Positions 1 through 10,240 of a DNA stretch of 28,118 nt are shown here, in pieces. Source of the DNA: Schoenoplectus triqueter (taxonomy: Eukaryota; Streptophyta; Magnoliopsida; Poales; Cyperaceae); assembly GCA_964058805.1 (NCBI GenBank), contig CAXKVV010000230.1, forward strand, positions 1-28,118. Reading direction: 5' to 3'. Each line of letters starts with the position of its first letter. The stretch's first letter is position 1. A program made the position numbers and the translations under genes. The notes beneath the pieces are model-generated. The model did no database searches. It had not been told where the DNA came from and worked only from the letters and a program-made list of their open reading frames with translations.

Positions 1-78
1 TTTCACGTCTTCTTTTACGTTCAAAATGATTTCAATTTTGACTAAGTTTCATGGTCTTATTAATAATTTATAATTTTT

Positions 79-457
79 AATACATAAAGTGGGTTAAGCT
101 TTTAAGTTTTTCAAGCATGTCACGATATTATTTTTCTCCACCATTGATTTTGTTTAAATCTTTTCATCTTCTTGAATCCAAGGGTTCATATAAAATAGTT
201 TCTCTCTCCTCATTTAAAATAATGTGTGTAATATAACTCTTAAAATAATTCAACTTTCTTATATTGTCATTTATAGATTATTATGTGCTTAATTATATTA
301 TTTATTATTATAATTATTATTATTACTTATCACTTAAAAATATTTTGTCTAAATTTTCTTTAATGTGAAATTTTATTAAATATATTAAAATTTTATATTA
401 TTAATTATTTATTTGAGTACTATATTATCGGGGCAAAACCCAAATACAACCCTAATA
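79..457 (+). repeat. Decayed AT-rich repeat, copy 1 of 3
   Basis: This is the first of three related stretches in the first 1.5 kb. All begin AATACATAAAGWGGG or nearly so, then run through CACCATTGATTTTG, TCATCTTCTTGAATC, a TCTCTC block and an AT-rich ATTATTATAATTATTATT-type stretch. Copies 1 and 3 both end in CTATATTRTCGGGGC followed by a CCCTAATA motif. No open reading frame of note, target duplication or clear terminal motif is visible, so the class (LTR fragment, MITE or satellite) is undetermined. Confidence 0.7.
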
Positions 458-840
458 GCTTGAAAACAGTGAAGATAATTAAATTTCGATAAAAATAATG
501 AAGAACTTAAATTAGACATAATTTTATGTGTACTCCTCTAAAATTTGAAATTACATAACCCCTTTAAATTCATAATATCATATTTACCCTTCAAAACCAT
601 TAGAACTCTCATATTTACCCAATAAAGTTTTTATGATATATCGAATGTATAAAAAAATCATATTGACCTCATTAACTATAAACTTTTTAAAATGCAAATT
701 AAGATTTAAGTACATATATAATTATGACTATCATATGTTTGACTCCCGTCGTTCACATTGTCTTGATAATAATTCTTTAAAACATTCACCAAGATATATT
801 ACATTTCCCGCCTTTCCATTTACTGAAAATCTAAATTCTT

Positions 841-1058
841 AATACATAAAGAGGGATAAGTTTTTAAGGTTCAAACATACCACATCATCACTTTTCTTCA
901 TTATTAATTTTGTTTAAATATCTTTCGATCTTCTTGAATCCAAGGTTTCATAACTTTATAAAATAATTTCTCTCTCATTTAAAATAATGAGTTTAATATA
1001 CTTAAAATGAAACTTAACTCTTAAAATGCTTAAACTTTTTTATGTGATGATTTATATA
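841..1058 (+). repeat. Decayed AT-rich repeat, copy 2 of 3 (3'-truncated)
   Basis: It starts AATACATAAAGAGGG and follows copy 1 through the TCTTCTTGAATCCAAG and TCTCTCATTTAAAATAATG stretches. It then stops about where copy 3 begins and lacks the terminal CGGGGC part. It shares the phrase GAAACTTAACTCTTAAAAT with copy 3, so copies 2 and 3 look closer to each other here. Confidence 0.65.
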
Positions 1059-1065
1059 ATATTTT

Positions 1066-1463
1066 AATATATAAAGAGGGTTATATTTTAAAAAATTTCA
1101 AGTATGCCACACCATCACTTTTCTCCACCATTGATTTTGTTTAAATTTTTTCATCTTCTTGAATCGAAGGGTTAATATATAATAATTTATCTCTCCTCAT
1201 TAAAAATAATGTGTATAATATATATAAGATGAAACTTAACTCTTAAAATAATATAAAATTTTTTAAATGACCAATTATAGATTATTATTTATTTATTTAT
1301 ATTATTTATTATTATAATTATCATTATTACTTAGCATTTAAAAATATTATGTCAAAATTTCTTTAATTCTGAATTTTATTAAATATATTTAAAAAAATTA
1401 TATTGTTAATTATTTATTTGAGAACTATATTGTCGGGGCGAAGCTTGATTTACAGCCCTAATA
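1066..1463 (+). repeat. Decayed AT-rich repeat, copy 3 of 3
   Basis: This is a full-length relative of copy 1, with the same order of blocks and the same terminal CTATATTGTCGGGGC motif, followed by ACAGCCCTAATA (ACAACCCTAATA in copy 1). It lies almost end to end with copy 2. Confidence 0.65.
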
Positions 1464-1810
1464 AATTCAATTACAAAAAAACCTAAAATTTCAGCGATTG
1501 ATACTCATGCTCCATACAACTGTATTTGTAGTACATTCATGGACAATTCAATCTCAAAAGAATTTATCATTTATCTTCATTAAGAATAAATGAGGAATTA
1601 GTAAGTATAGAGTTATTTTTAGGAAAAGTGTACTATATATTATGGGTACAATAAGATATATTTTTTTAAATAATTTAAAAGGATAAATATATATGATATT
1701 AGGAGCTTCAGAGGGAAAGCATATAATTTTGAGGTTTTAAAGGGATATGTAGGAAATTCTGCCAAATTTTGAAGTATTCGAGGGCACAAGTTTATATTCC
1801 TATTCAGCTC

Positions 1811-2583
1811 GAGAAACAAACTAAAGCTTCTTATGTAAGAACGGATATGCATCTCCTATTATTCTTGTAAGAAAAATAGGACCCTATTTTTTCTGGACGG
1901 ATCAGATTCGTTCTCAGAGTCGTCATACGTTCATTGCAAGACAATATATTTACTGTTCACGTAAAAATTTATCACCGTTCATCTAAATCCAACAATCCTA
2001 ATTAGAATATCAGGTTCTATTCTAATTGAGTTAACACTAGATTTCAATCCATATAAGAACGAATACGATCATACGAGGAAATTTCAATCAAATGTTTCGT
2101 AGATATATATATTATTCGCAGTATACTATATATAATAGAATGTATATACATGTGACATTTCAAATTTCTGCAGTGTAGCCTGTGTAGGCAGATATAATTC
2201 CATCCTTAAAATGAAGAACACAGAGTTTTGTACATAATAATTTTAGTTGGTTCTCAGTAACTTCTTATATAATAGATTATTCTCATCACCGGGTGAAGAC
2301 TTGCATATTTATTTATCTATATATAAAATGCGGAAACTTATGAATCACTTTCTTGTCCACATCTAAATTAATTAAAGAATAAAGTTCATCGATCGATACT
2401 TTAGTGCACCATATATTTATAAAATCGTACATGAGGTACAGTTTTAATTACTTTGTGAAGTACGATATATTTTTTAAGTGAAGGTTTAAGATTAGAAAAA
2501 TTCTCTTTTGACGCGCGTGGCAGCACGGTACCGAGAATTCTATATTGGTTCCTGCCGATTACATAGTTAATTACTTAATGCAT
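1811..2583. other. Unassigned intergenic DNA
   Basis: No coding region or bounded element is recognisable. The stretch is AT-rich apart from a short GC-richer patch near 2510-2560. Confidence 0.5.
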
Positions 2584-2946
2584 GGGCTTGGCAACTATTT
2601 ATTTTGACTATCAATTTATGTAAAATTCATTGAAAAAAATAAAAATAAAATTTTTTAAAATATGTATTTTTAAATATATGAATTGATTATATTTCAAATT
2701 TGATATAATTTGAGTGTCATTTGATATTTCATTAAAGATGATCAAGATTATATGATATTTTTAGTAGTTTAAAATTAATGATCTTTAGTAGAATATCAAA
2801 TGAAACTTAAATTGTATTGAATTTGAAACACATTCAATTGATAAGTTTAAAAATATATTTATAATTTTTTTATTTAAAGATTTTCTATAAATTTATATGA
2901 TGATGTCAAGATTATCAAAATAAATAATTGTTATGGAATCCCAACC
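2584..2946. mobile_element. Fold-back (long inverted repeat) MITE
   Basis: The left arm (about 2584-2755) reads as an imperfect reverse complement of the right arm (about 2775-2946). Matching blocks include TATTTATTTTGA near the outer ends, ATATTTCAAATT-type sequence in the middle and CATTTGATATT close to the loop. The outer tips are GGGCTTGG and CCAACCC. The arms are about 165 nt, leave almost no unique centre, and carry indels, so the copy is old. There is no coding capacity. A clear target duplication was not found, so the superfamily is unknown. Confidence 0.7.
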
Positions 2947-3029
2947 CTTAATTACAAACAGTTCACACTTCACAATAGATATGCTTGTGTAACTGCAAAA
3001 CTAATATTACTCCTCGATTAGATCAGACA

Positions 3030-4091
3030 CACTACCACACAAAAATATTTTAGAACCGGTTATATAAAGGATTTAGCACCGGTTATACAACCGGTTCTAA
3101 AACTATGCGGTGCTAACATTTAGAACAGGTTATTTCAAAATAATTGGTTCTAAACTCTAACCTTTAGAACTGATTATTTCAAATAACCGGCTCTAAACTA
3201 TTGTACATGCCCTAGGAAGAAATTTAAATAATTTGAGTTTGCCAATTTCTCTCAAATATCTCCACTACACTGCCTGGATAATACATTATTATCTTGAAAA
3301 CTTTGTTTCTTAATTTTTTGTGATGGTACTATTTACTAAAAATAGTTTTTTTTCTTATTATTCTCTAGTTCTAATTTCTTTAAATTTTGATTAAATAATT
3401 TAATTTTATCATGAACTAATAAAGTATATTTCATTAACAAAATAATTATATATAATTTATATATTAAAGAAAATCTGATAAATTTTCTATCTTTATAATT
3501 TCTAAAGAAAAAATAAAAAAAACTAAACTAAAAACTTCAAATAAACATCAAATCTTTTTTTGAGCTTCAAGACGAGCTTCAAATCTGTCTTTCTCTTTCT
3601 CTGTCTCTCAATATCTCTTTTATATATGAAATAGGAGGATGAAGAGTGATAATCCGTGGGATATAGATTTTTGATTTTTGGTTTTTAGATCGTCAAATAA
3701 GCATGAACCAACGGTTAGATTGAAAAACATAGCAATTCGTGGGAGCAAAAAACTGAAATTCTATTGGTTGATGTCAAAGAATTTATTTAGAGCCGTTTTT
3801 TTTAAAAGCGGTTCTAATTCATATTAATTAGAACCGGTTTTTATTAAAAAGCGGTTCTAATTCATAAAATTGAATTAGAACCGGTTTTGTTAAAACCGGT
3901 TTTAATTAAATCAAATAGAACCAGTTATTATAAAACCGGTTTTAATAAAAAAATTTGTAATCGGTTGTTATACAAAACCGGTTCTAATAATTTTAATAAA
4001 ATTTATAAATATGTCACTCTCACCTTTTAACACCTGTTTTTTTTTAACCGGTTCTAAATAGGCGGTTCTAAATCAATTTTTTCTGGTAGTG
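3030..4091. mobile_element. Non-autonomous CACTA (En/Spm-like) transposon
   Basis: The element begins CACTACCACACAAAAA and ends TTTTTTCTGGTAGTG, so both tips carry the CACTACCA inverted terminus of plant CACTA elements. The flanks are ACA at 3027-3029 and ACA at 4092-4094, a perfect 3-bp target duplication as expected for this superfamily. Both subterminal zones (about 3050-3200 and 3785-4075) hold many copies of ACCGGTT or AACCGGTTC in both orientations, the usual kind of transposase-binding array. At 1062 bp it has no transposase frame, so it would depend on an autonomous partner. The intact ends and duplication suggest an insertion that is not very old. Confidence 0.93.
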
Positions 4092-4511
4092 ACATTTTTA
4101 AACATCACCTAACGACATTTAAGGCTTCAGTTCTATGGATCTAGGGAACTATATGTAGAAAATTTTAAATTAACTAAAACACATTTTGAATCACAAATTT
4201 AGCATAAATGATAATTAATCTCGCATTTTTAAGAAGAAAATTTGGTTTATATCCCAAAAAAACATCTAAAAAAGTCGGACTAAATAATAGTAGTTCTTAT
4301 CTGGAACAATAAAAAACGTTTCCCATGATTTATTTATCTTCTGATTTTCTGCTGCGTAAAACTGTGCAACATTATATGTAGTTTATTTGATCATTTTGAG
4401 ATTCATTCGTGATTGAATAACAAGATCCAATAATTTACATACCGCGCAACAGAGAAAAAGAATTCAAACTTAATAGAGGTGCTACGTGATGACCCCACCA
4501 AAAACCTCACC

Positions 4512-4591
4512 ACATAAATACATTCTACCGCAATGTTACAATCAAACAAAAACATAAATATATTCTACTGCAATGTTACAATCAAACAAAA
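4512..4591 (+). repeat. Two-copy 40-bp tandem duplication
   Basis: The unit starts at 4512 and again at 4552. Both hold ACATAAATA, then ATTCTAC, GCAATGTTACAATC and AAACAAAA, with only two visible substitutions. It is a recent local duplication with no gene attached. Confidence 0.85.
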
Positions 4592-4629
4592 AGATGCACA
4601 AAGATGGAGGAAGACCATTGACTATCGAG

Positions 4630-4747
4630 TCTAATTATATTATAATATATAATTTATTATTAATTATATTATAATTTATTTCATTGCTATAATATTTTTA
4701 TTGCTAATTATATTACATAATTTTTTATTATTAATTATATTACAGTA
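4630..4747. repeat. AT-rich degenerate repeat (TTAATTATATTA units)
   Basis: The motif TAATTATATTA recurs about four times with intervening ATAATTT and TTATTATT stretches. The rest of 4092-5225 is AT-rich intergenic DNA in which I see no gene. Confidence 0.6.
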
Positions 4748-5225
4748 TTTTGCATTTTGAAAGTCATTTAGCCGTTTTTCCCAACTCCTATCGTATCTGA
4801 TAAAATGAATATAAATAAGCTTTTATTTTCGTTAAGTTATCGAATATGCATATGAGTAAAAAAAAATATTAACTTATTCAATATGAATATGAATGAGAGA
4901 TTTTCATTACCTTACCTTACTCATCTTACTGTGTTGATTTGTATTTTTTTTTCCTTTGAGATATTTATTACAAAGAGAGCAGGATCCCTACCAAATAACT
5001 AAAGAGACTTTATTCCGTGTCTGCATGCACTGCATATGTCAATATGAAATAGAGATATGTGCGGTACATATATAGTACAAAATTTAATTTATTTACTTTT
5101 AAGAAACTTTTAGTTTTTTTTTTCTGCAAGACCATTACAGAAATAAATGACGGCACTGGAAGATATCAAACAATTCAAGTTTTGTATATCATATAGTTAG
5201 TAAAACTAATATATTTCTAAGAGTA

Positions 5226-5602
5226 TGGAACATGTTTGTGCTCCTAACTCAAAAATATATTTAAATATTTTGAATTTTGATTTATGTGATTCAATAAATT
5301 ATTTATATCAAAATCTTATGGGATATAAAACTTTTTTATTTTTAGAGTTTTTAAGTGCTTGATTTAATTTTTTTCTAAAATGATTTATTTTCATATGCAA
5401 AGATTGATTATTTTATTATTATTTTAGATTTATCTTAAAAATATGAAGTAGATACTTATGAAAATCAAAAAATAGTAAAATTTAGTATCCTGTAAGATTT
5501 TGATGTAAATAATTTATTAAGAAAAAAAATTAAAATTTAGAGATGATTAGATATATTTTTGAGTTAAGAACACAAAAAGACTCGGTGCTCCTAGAAGCAC
5601 CC
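5226..5602. mobile_element. Fold-back MITE, diverged relative of 12704-13092
   Basis: The left arm has CTCCTAACTCAAAAATATAT and TATATCAAAATCTTATGGGAT. The right arm has the reverse complements of both in order (ATCCTGTAAGATTTTGATGT, then ATATATTTTTGAGTTAAG). The block AACTCAAAAA ... AAAATCTYRYGGGATRYAAAA is shared with the element at 12704-13092, so they belong to one family. The right tip is a small palindrome, GGTGCTCCTAGAAGCACC. There is no coding capacity. Confidence 0.7.
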
Positions 5603-6102
5603 TAGTTTTACTCATCATATAATTCTGTTTTATTAGTGAAATATTCTAAAATTTCAATTCAATTAATGCTCCTTGGAACGCATAACTCATTATGAAATTG
5701 GCAGTACCATTAATGTAACTGCTGTATACCTTGTTCAACACCTAAATTAAGAAATTATCTATGATGATTGATGAGGCATTATTTTTCACGTTAAGTAAGA
5801 ATATATGAAGGAAAAGAAACATGTTTAGATTAAAAATCTCAGGTTACTGCCAATTCATGGTAACTGTGTTATTAAAATATTGAAGGATAAGAAAAATAAT
5901 CAAAAGTTCTAGCCTACTTAAAGTAGTTTGAATGGTCATAAGAATCTAACCAAAACTGTTAATTGCATGGTAGTTGCTTACAACTGTGTATTGGGAGACT
6001 CCAATTAATATATTATCTCTTGGCCTCTTACCAGATTCCTCGGAATAAAGATTTTCTGGTGAGACATAAAGTATAAGTTCCTCTCAAAATTCAGCAAATA
6101 GG
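5603..6102. other. Unassigned intergenic DNA
   Basis: I see no recognisable gene, RNA or bounded element in this stretch. Confidence 0.5.
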
Positions 6103-6721
6103 TAGGGGAATCAATGGATACGTTACAGGTTAGGCGGAAATATTTTTATTGTGATATTTTTTTAAAGTACTTTTATTCATAGTTTATTTTTATTCATTAA
6201 AATTAGATTTATTTATATCTTATTCTTACTCAGTCTTATCCGTTAAAATAATCGGATAACGAAACGGTAACAATTGTCAATGAATAATATAATATATTAA
6301 TTAATTTTATCATTATTAATGAAAAATATTCAAAGTCATTCCTTTTAAATAAATGCATCTTTATTTTGCTATTATAAAATAAAATTTAAATTATAATTAA
6401 ATAATTTTAAATTTCTATTTTGAAAAATAAGAGAAAATTAATTCACAAGATTCAAAGCAATTAGTTTTGTATTGAAGAAGGAAGAAAATTACTAGATAAG
6501 ATAAATATAACTGAAATAGTATTAATTTATTTTTTAATAATTTATCCTATAAATAACATATATGAAATGACCTTTAATTATAAAGATATCTATTTTCTTA
6601 ATGGAAAAAAATTATTCATATTCACATCAATTAAATTAATGAAAAATCTTTATCTATATTCATCTTGTTGAATACGATATCAATCAGATAAATAGATAAA
6701 AATATATCATTAACATCCCTA
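6103..6721. mobile_element. Probable hAT-like non-autonomous element
   Basis: The left end reads TAGGGGAATCAATGGATA and the reverse complement of the right end reads TAGGGATGTTAATGATATA. These are similar tips of the TAGGG type common in plant hAT-like elements. Both subterminal zones hold GGATA/TATCC- and CGGATAA-like motifs. No convincing 8-bp duplication was found, so the borders are tentative. Confidence 0.45.
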
Positions 6722-6854
6722 AATATATGCTTTTTAGATTTTTGAAAAAAAACTCAATTATTGATAATGGTCTTATGTATTTTTCAAAAACAAATCGCAT
6801 TGAAAAAGTAGTTCAATGTCTAGACATAGCCCATAAGAGTGAAACTCAAGAACC

Positions 6855-7577
6855 TGGTCTGGCTGGACTGGACAGTCCATTGAAAAACCCGATCCCCCTC
6901 CAAATCGGACCGGTCCATCCCCTTTTTAAGGGCTGGATATGATAAAAGTCAGACCTAACCCCGAAGAAATAAATCAGTTCTAACCCACTCGATCCTTATG
7001 AAATCTAGCCCTTTGAAACCCTTAAGAGCTTTTCTAACCTGATACTTTTCAAACCTTGTATTCTAATTGCATTTAAAAAATTCAAAAATCAGAAAAATAT
7101 TTTTTTTGTATTTGTAATAATAATTTTTTCTTTATTTTTTTAATACTTTATGTTATATTTTAATTATATTTAGAGCCGATAAAAAAATCATGGCTTGAGA
7201 CTCGTCCGGGAGTGATTCACTATTGGTTCACTTGTTAATGGATCAATCCATTAACAAGCTAGATGGTTAAGTTCATTAAGTTAATGAGCCGAACTTCAGA
7301 TTGGATTGGTTGGGTTGTTTGGCTCGACTCATTAAGCTAATGAGCTAAGTACGAGCTTGGCCCATATTGACTTGGCTTAACTCGTTTACAGCCCTAGTTA
7401 TATTTAGAAATCTGAAAAAAATAAAAAATAATTAGAGAATGATAAAATCCCCTTTAAATTCGGCCCTTAAGACCAAAAAGCTTAGTAAGGATCAGACTTC
7501 TCAAGGATTGATCTCACCCCTTAAAAATTAAGTCTTTTGAATTTGAAACTGTAAAGGTCATTTCCAAACTCAGTCCT
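6855..7577. repeat. Older GC-richer repeat, interrupted by two insertions
   Basis: GC-richer ends (CTGGACTGGACAG and GGACCGGTCC near 6870-6915, and CCGATCC and GGTCCGGCCG at 8226-8250) surround an AT-rich middle. Removing the solo LTR at 7578-8221 with one target copy rejoins CAGTCCT to TATCCGATCC, which looks like one continuous older repeat. It is also split by the 7174-7397 insertion. The motif style resembles other hAT-like repeats in the window, but termini are not resolved. Confidence 0.4.
7174..7397. mobile_element. 224-bp insertion flanked by a 10-bp direct repeat
   Basis: TTATATTTAG occurs immediately before (7164-7173) and after (7398-7407) this stretch, a perfect 10-bp direct repeat consistent with a target duplication. 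The insertion starts AGCCGATAAAAA and ends CAGCCCTAG. It contains several GAGC/GCTC and TTAATGAG motifs, plus a perfect 13-bp-stem hairpin at 7231-7258 with a 2-nt loop. An 8-bp hAT or 9-10-bp Mutator-like duplication would both fit, because the exact border is ambiguous. Confidence 0.6.
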
Positions 7578-8221
7578 TGTTGTCTTTTTAACTATATATC
7601 CTGAAGCGAATTATCCCGAAATATATCTCGAACTCTTTTAACTCGAAATACTATCCCGAGGTCTGACACAAATGTTCACTCCGACAAATAAGAATAGATG
7701 AAGAACTGAATTAAAATGAGAATAAAATAAGATACTAGATTTGGAAGAAGAAAGAGAGTGCTCTGAAAACTATATTCTTTATAACTCAACTATGTTTATA
7801 AAGTTTTCGCTTTATTCTCTTTTATTTCTACACTACACTACTCATTTATTTATAGTATTCGATATCATTAATGCACCTGCAAACCTATATAATTAATCTA
7901 ATTCTAGTTATCCTAGCTATACATCGATATTAATTGCCTAGCTACACTTCTGTCAACTTCACTGTTGCTTCTATAAGTTATCTCTGACACATACGATGGA
8001 TGTCATAAGTGTCATGTTCGTCATCAAGACAAAGGTTTCATCCCGAGCTCTCTGATGTTCCCGAGCTATTATGATCTGGTTCATCTCGAGCTTTGCCTTT
8101 GGCTTGTGCTCGTCCTTACTGTTGCTGCTTCTTCGGGTTTGGCATGAGATATTTCGAGATGGTCAAGTTCCCGAGTTCTTGGTCCTTGAGGATCGGAACT
8201 TAGTGTTTACTATTCCCAACA
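7578..8221 (-). mobile_element. Complete solo LTR, probably Ty1/copia-type
   Basis: On the minus strand the sequence starts TGTTGGGAATAG and ends AAAAAGACAACA, giving the TG...CA termini within a 5-bp inverted TGTTG/CAACA. A perfect 5-bp duplication, GTCCT, flanks it (7573-7577 and 8222-8226). A TATA-like ACTATAAATAAATG lies in its middle on the minus strand, followed by a pyrimidine-rich stretch that fits an R/U5 region. At 644 bp with no internal coding sequence and no second LTR, it is best explained by recombination between the two LTRs of a full retrotransposon. The copia assignment rests on the TGTTGGGAATAG start and is less certain than the solo-LTR call. Confidence 0.9.
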
Positions 8222-8295
8222 GTCCTTATCCGATCCTTTTGTAGGTCCGGCCGTTAAAAACGATTCCATGTTAGTGCGTGATTGGTACTCACTAC

Positions 8296-8491
8296 CAGTG
8301 GCGGAGCTACAGCCCAAATTATGAGGGGGCAATTGAATCATAAATGAGAGCAAATATTTTTTTTATGAGAGAAGAGGGGGCCATTTTATTGTCCAAACTT
8401 AAACAAAAGCTAAATATTAATATATTTTTATATATTTTTAATTTTGAAGGGGGGGCATGGCCCAAATAGACAATAGAAAGCTCCGCCACTG
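8296..8491. mobile_element. hAT MITE (CAGTGGCGGA family) with 8-bp duplication
   Basis: The ends CAGTGGCGGAGCT and AGCTCCGCCACTG are perfect 13-bp inverted repeats. CTCACTAC flanks the element on both sides (8288-8295 and 8492-8499), a perfect 8-bp target duplication typical of hAT transposons. The interior holds GAGGGGGC-type motifs near both ends and an AT-rich centre. At 196 bp it carries no coding sequence. Confidence 0.95.
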
Positions 8492-8499
8492 CTCACTAC

Positions 8500-8880
8500 A
8501 CCATGTGAGTTTTGAGACTGCCACAGAGGATCAGATCCAATTCTCTGGAGTCCAACAGGAGGCATAGAACTGGAAGAATATTAGGCTCTTTATTTGTTTT
8601 TGAATGGGTTCGCTGGCCGTTGCTACCTAAACCACCCTTTATTTAATCTCACATCAATTCACCAAATCTCCTCCGTTGATCCATTTGGAAACGCACAGAA
8701 TCTAAGCGCTTTTTGTTCCCTGCCCTATAACCTCTGTAGGGAAATGTTTTCAGCCGCAAAAATGTCCCACGTACACCACAAAAATAATCTCTTTGGTGCT
8801 TGCTTGCTCTACGAGCTTTAATGAATGGAATAGGTTTGCCCTTTTTTGCAGTACAACTCTCTTGATTTGAGCAAAACACT
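8500..8880. other. Unassigned GC-richer segment
   Basis: This stretch is less AT-rich than its surroundings and has open frames of about 75 codons on both strands. None has a recognisable domain, and the two overlap. It could be an old gene or repeat fragment. I cannot identify it. Confidence 0.3.
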
Positions 8881-9760
8881 CCTGTTCATGGTAGTACGCT
8901 TTTCTATTCAAAGTGGGGAAATCTATTTTGATATTACAATCTAATATAAAGTCCTATATATTGGGGCACGGAGATTGAGGTAAATAATTTATAACAGTTT
9001 AATTTTTGGAGATTATAGTTTGGTTAAAGCCAGGTGGTTATTCCAGCTAGAATTTGACCCAATAAACTATCAGTGCCTAGAATTTGACTGAAGAACTATG
9101 ACAACGGTGATATGGTATATAAATAAATGTAGGTTGGCTTTGATTTTTAGGCAATCTCACATAGCACACACTTCTTCTTTTTTCTTAATGAATGAATAAG
9201 AGCTAGTGTGCTACACGTTAAGATCACTAATTAAAACCATGATAATTATTAATTAGCACCAGTTTTCTTTTTACCATGATAATTAGCACCTGATTGTTTT
9301 TCTTTGTATGTTTTAGACAATACAATGGCAATTTATTTTCTAATACAATGGCGGTTCGATTTTCATTTAGGAATTGGGGAGGTCCATTTCCTAATTTACT
9401 TTGGTCTTAATTTGATCAATAACATCGAACCTCAGTCCTATATAAAATATAAAATTAATATATGAAACTTACAAAGCGTTCTTCAAATTCTTTTTCCTTA
9501 AATAGTTTTGTCTATAATCATATGACTAAAACAGCAGCTCCTACATGAACAATAAATTAAAAAAATATTATTAAAAATTTGGCACACACAGAATTAGAGA
9601 TTTCTCAATTAAACTTAATTTGTAATTAACAATTTAACATGAATAAAAAATAAAGAGTAATATGTAGGTTCTTATCATAAATTGTGGAATCCAATCTCTA
9701 TTGGTGTGCAGCGACTTTGAGGTTTGAGCTTAAAATGAGTAGCAAAGAGTCAGTGGACTG
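8881..9760. other. Intergenic DNA upstream of the small DUF761 gene
   Basis: No gene was recognised. Positions 9236-9306 hold a diverged two-copy direct repeat (ACCATGATAATT ... AGCACC), and AATACAATGGC occurs twice near 9319-9352. The region would contain distal promoter sequence of the gene at 9906. Confidence 0.45.
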
Positions 9761-9794
9761 GACCAATGTTCCTATAATATATGTCTAGAACGAA

Positions 9795-9860
9795 CCAATC
9801 CAAAATCCGACCCGTTATTGCACCTATAAATTGAAGAGCACTTACCATACCCCTTCTCAG
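9795..9860 (+). promoter_or_regulatory. Predicted core promoter (CCAAT and TATAAA)
   Basis: CCAAT occurs at 9795-9799 and TATAAA at 9825-9830 in the context CACCTATAAATTG. Plant transcription usually starts 25-35 bp after the TATA box, which here gives a start near 9855-9865 and a 5' leader of about 45 nt rich in A and C. The first ATG after that point is the one at 9906. Confidence 0.6.
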
Positions 9861-9905
9861 CTAAGAAACCAAGATCACAAAGAACACACCAAAGAAAGAC
9901 CTTAC

Positions 9906-10142
9906 ATGGGTGGTGGCCAATCATGCTTCTCCTGCAAAGAACAAAGCTATAGGGACGATGAACCGCCACGCCACACCTCCAGCAAGGTGCGACCAAGTGA
10001 CGAAGACAGGGGGCTCTATGTCGGTGATCCCGATGTCGACTACAAGGCAACTGAGTTCATCAAATTTTACAAGAAGCGGTTCATGGATCTTGAGACCCAG
10101 ACCGAGTGTAGCAATATGAAGACTCTTAATGCTTATACCTAA
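9906..10142 (+). CDS. Small DUF761-type plant protein, single exon
   Basis: This 78-residue protein carries the segment KVRPSDEDRGLYVGDPDVD (residues 27-45) followed by YKATEFIKFYKKRF. It matches the known pattern of short plant DUF761 (cotton-fibre-type) proteins: a (V)RPSDEDRG stretch, then an acidic linker and a helix of the form KAxxFIxxF. The molecular function of this family is not established. The start at 9906 is chosen because it is the first ATG after the predicted promoter and a stop codon (9828-9830) lies upstream in the same frame. The N terminus MGGGQSCFSC has Gly2, Ser6, Cys7 and Cys10, which fits the MGxxxS pattern for N-myristoylation with nearby cysteines that could be palmitoylated; membrane attachment is therefore inferred. 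The C-terminal 19 residues, after KKRF, are not recognised. There is no sign of an intron or frameshift. It stands alone among transposons. Confidence 0.8.
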   Translation: MGGGQSCFSCKEQSYRDDEPPRHTSSKVRPSDEDRGLYVGDPDVDYKATEFIKFYKKRFMDLETQTECSNMKTLNAYT

Positions 10143-10159
10143 CTAGGTTAATGCATTTA

Positions 10160-10240
10160 TGATCTAAGTATGCTGTGTATTGTAAGTAGTTAAGCAGGGT
10201 ATTAAAGTATTAATATATTAAGGCTTAATTTTGTGTGGTA
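10160..10240 (+). terminator. Predicted polyadenylation region
   Basis: Downstream of the stop codon lie TGTATTGTAAG (a TTGTAA-like far-upstream element) at about 10175-10186 and ATTAAA at about 10201, followed by a T-rich stretch. This order matches plant poly(A) signals, which are loose, so the exact cleavage site is uncertain. Confidence 0.4.

Larger units (their letters stand above)
499..1806. repeat. Possible diverged inverted arms around the left repeats
   Basis: Positions 499-620 (with CCCCTTTAAATTCA and ATATCATATTTACCC) resemble the reverse complement of 1681-1806 (with GGATAAATATATATGATATT and TTTAAAGGGATATG). The match is patchy and needs gaps. If real, the arms would bracket a composite element containing repeat copies 2 and 3. 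No target duplication was found. Confidence 0.3.

Noticed and set aside
3050..4080. Possible CRISPR-like array of AACCGGTT repeats
   Set aside because: Spacing is irregular, the motifs are in both orientations and the stretch lies within a CACTA element of a plant genome.
6727..6942. 71-codon frame next to the hAT-like element
   Set aside because: It starts at the element border and runs into the GC-richer repeat, with no domain.
8594..8879. Open frames on both strands in the GC-richer segment
   Set aside because: Neither has a recognisable domain, and they overlap. The region is kept only as unassigned.
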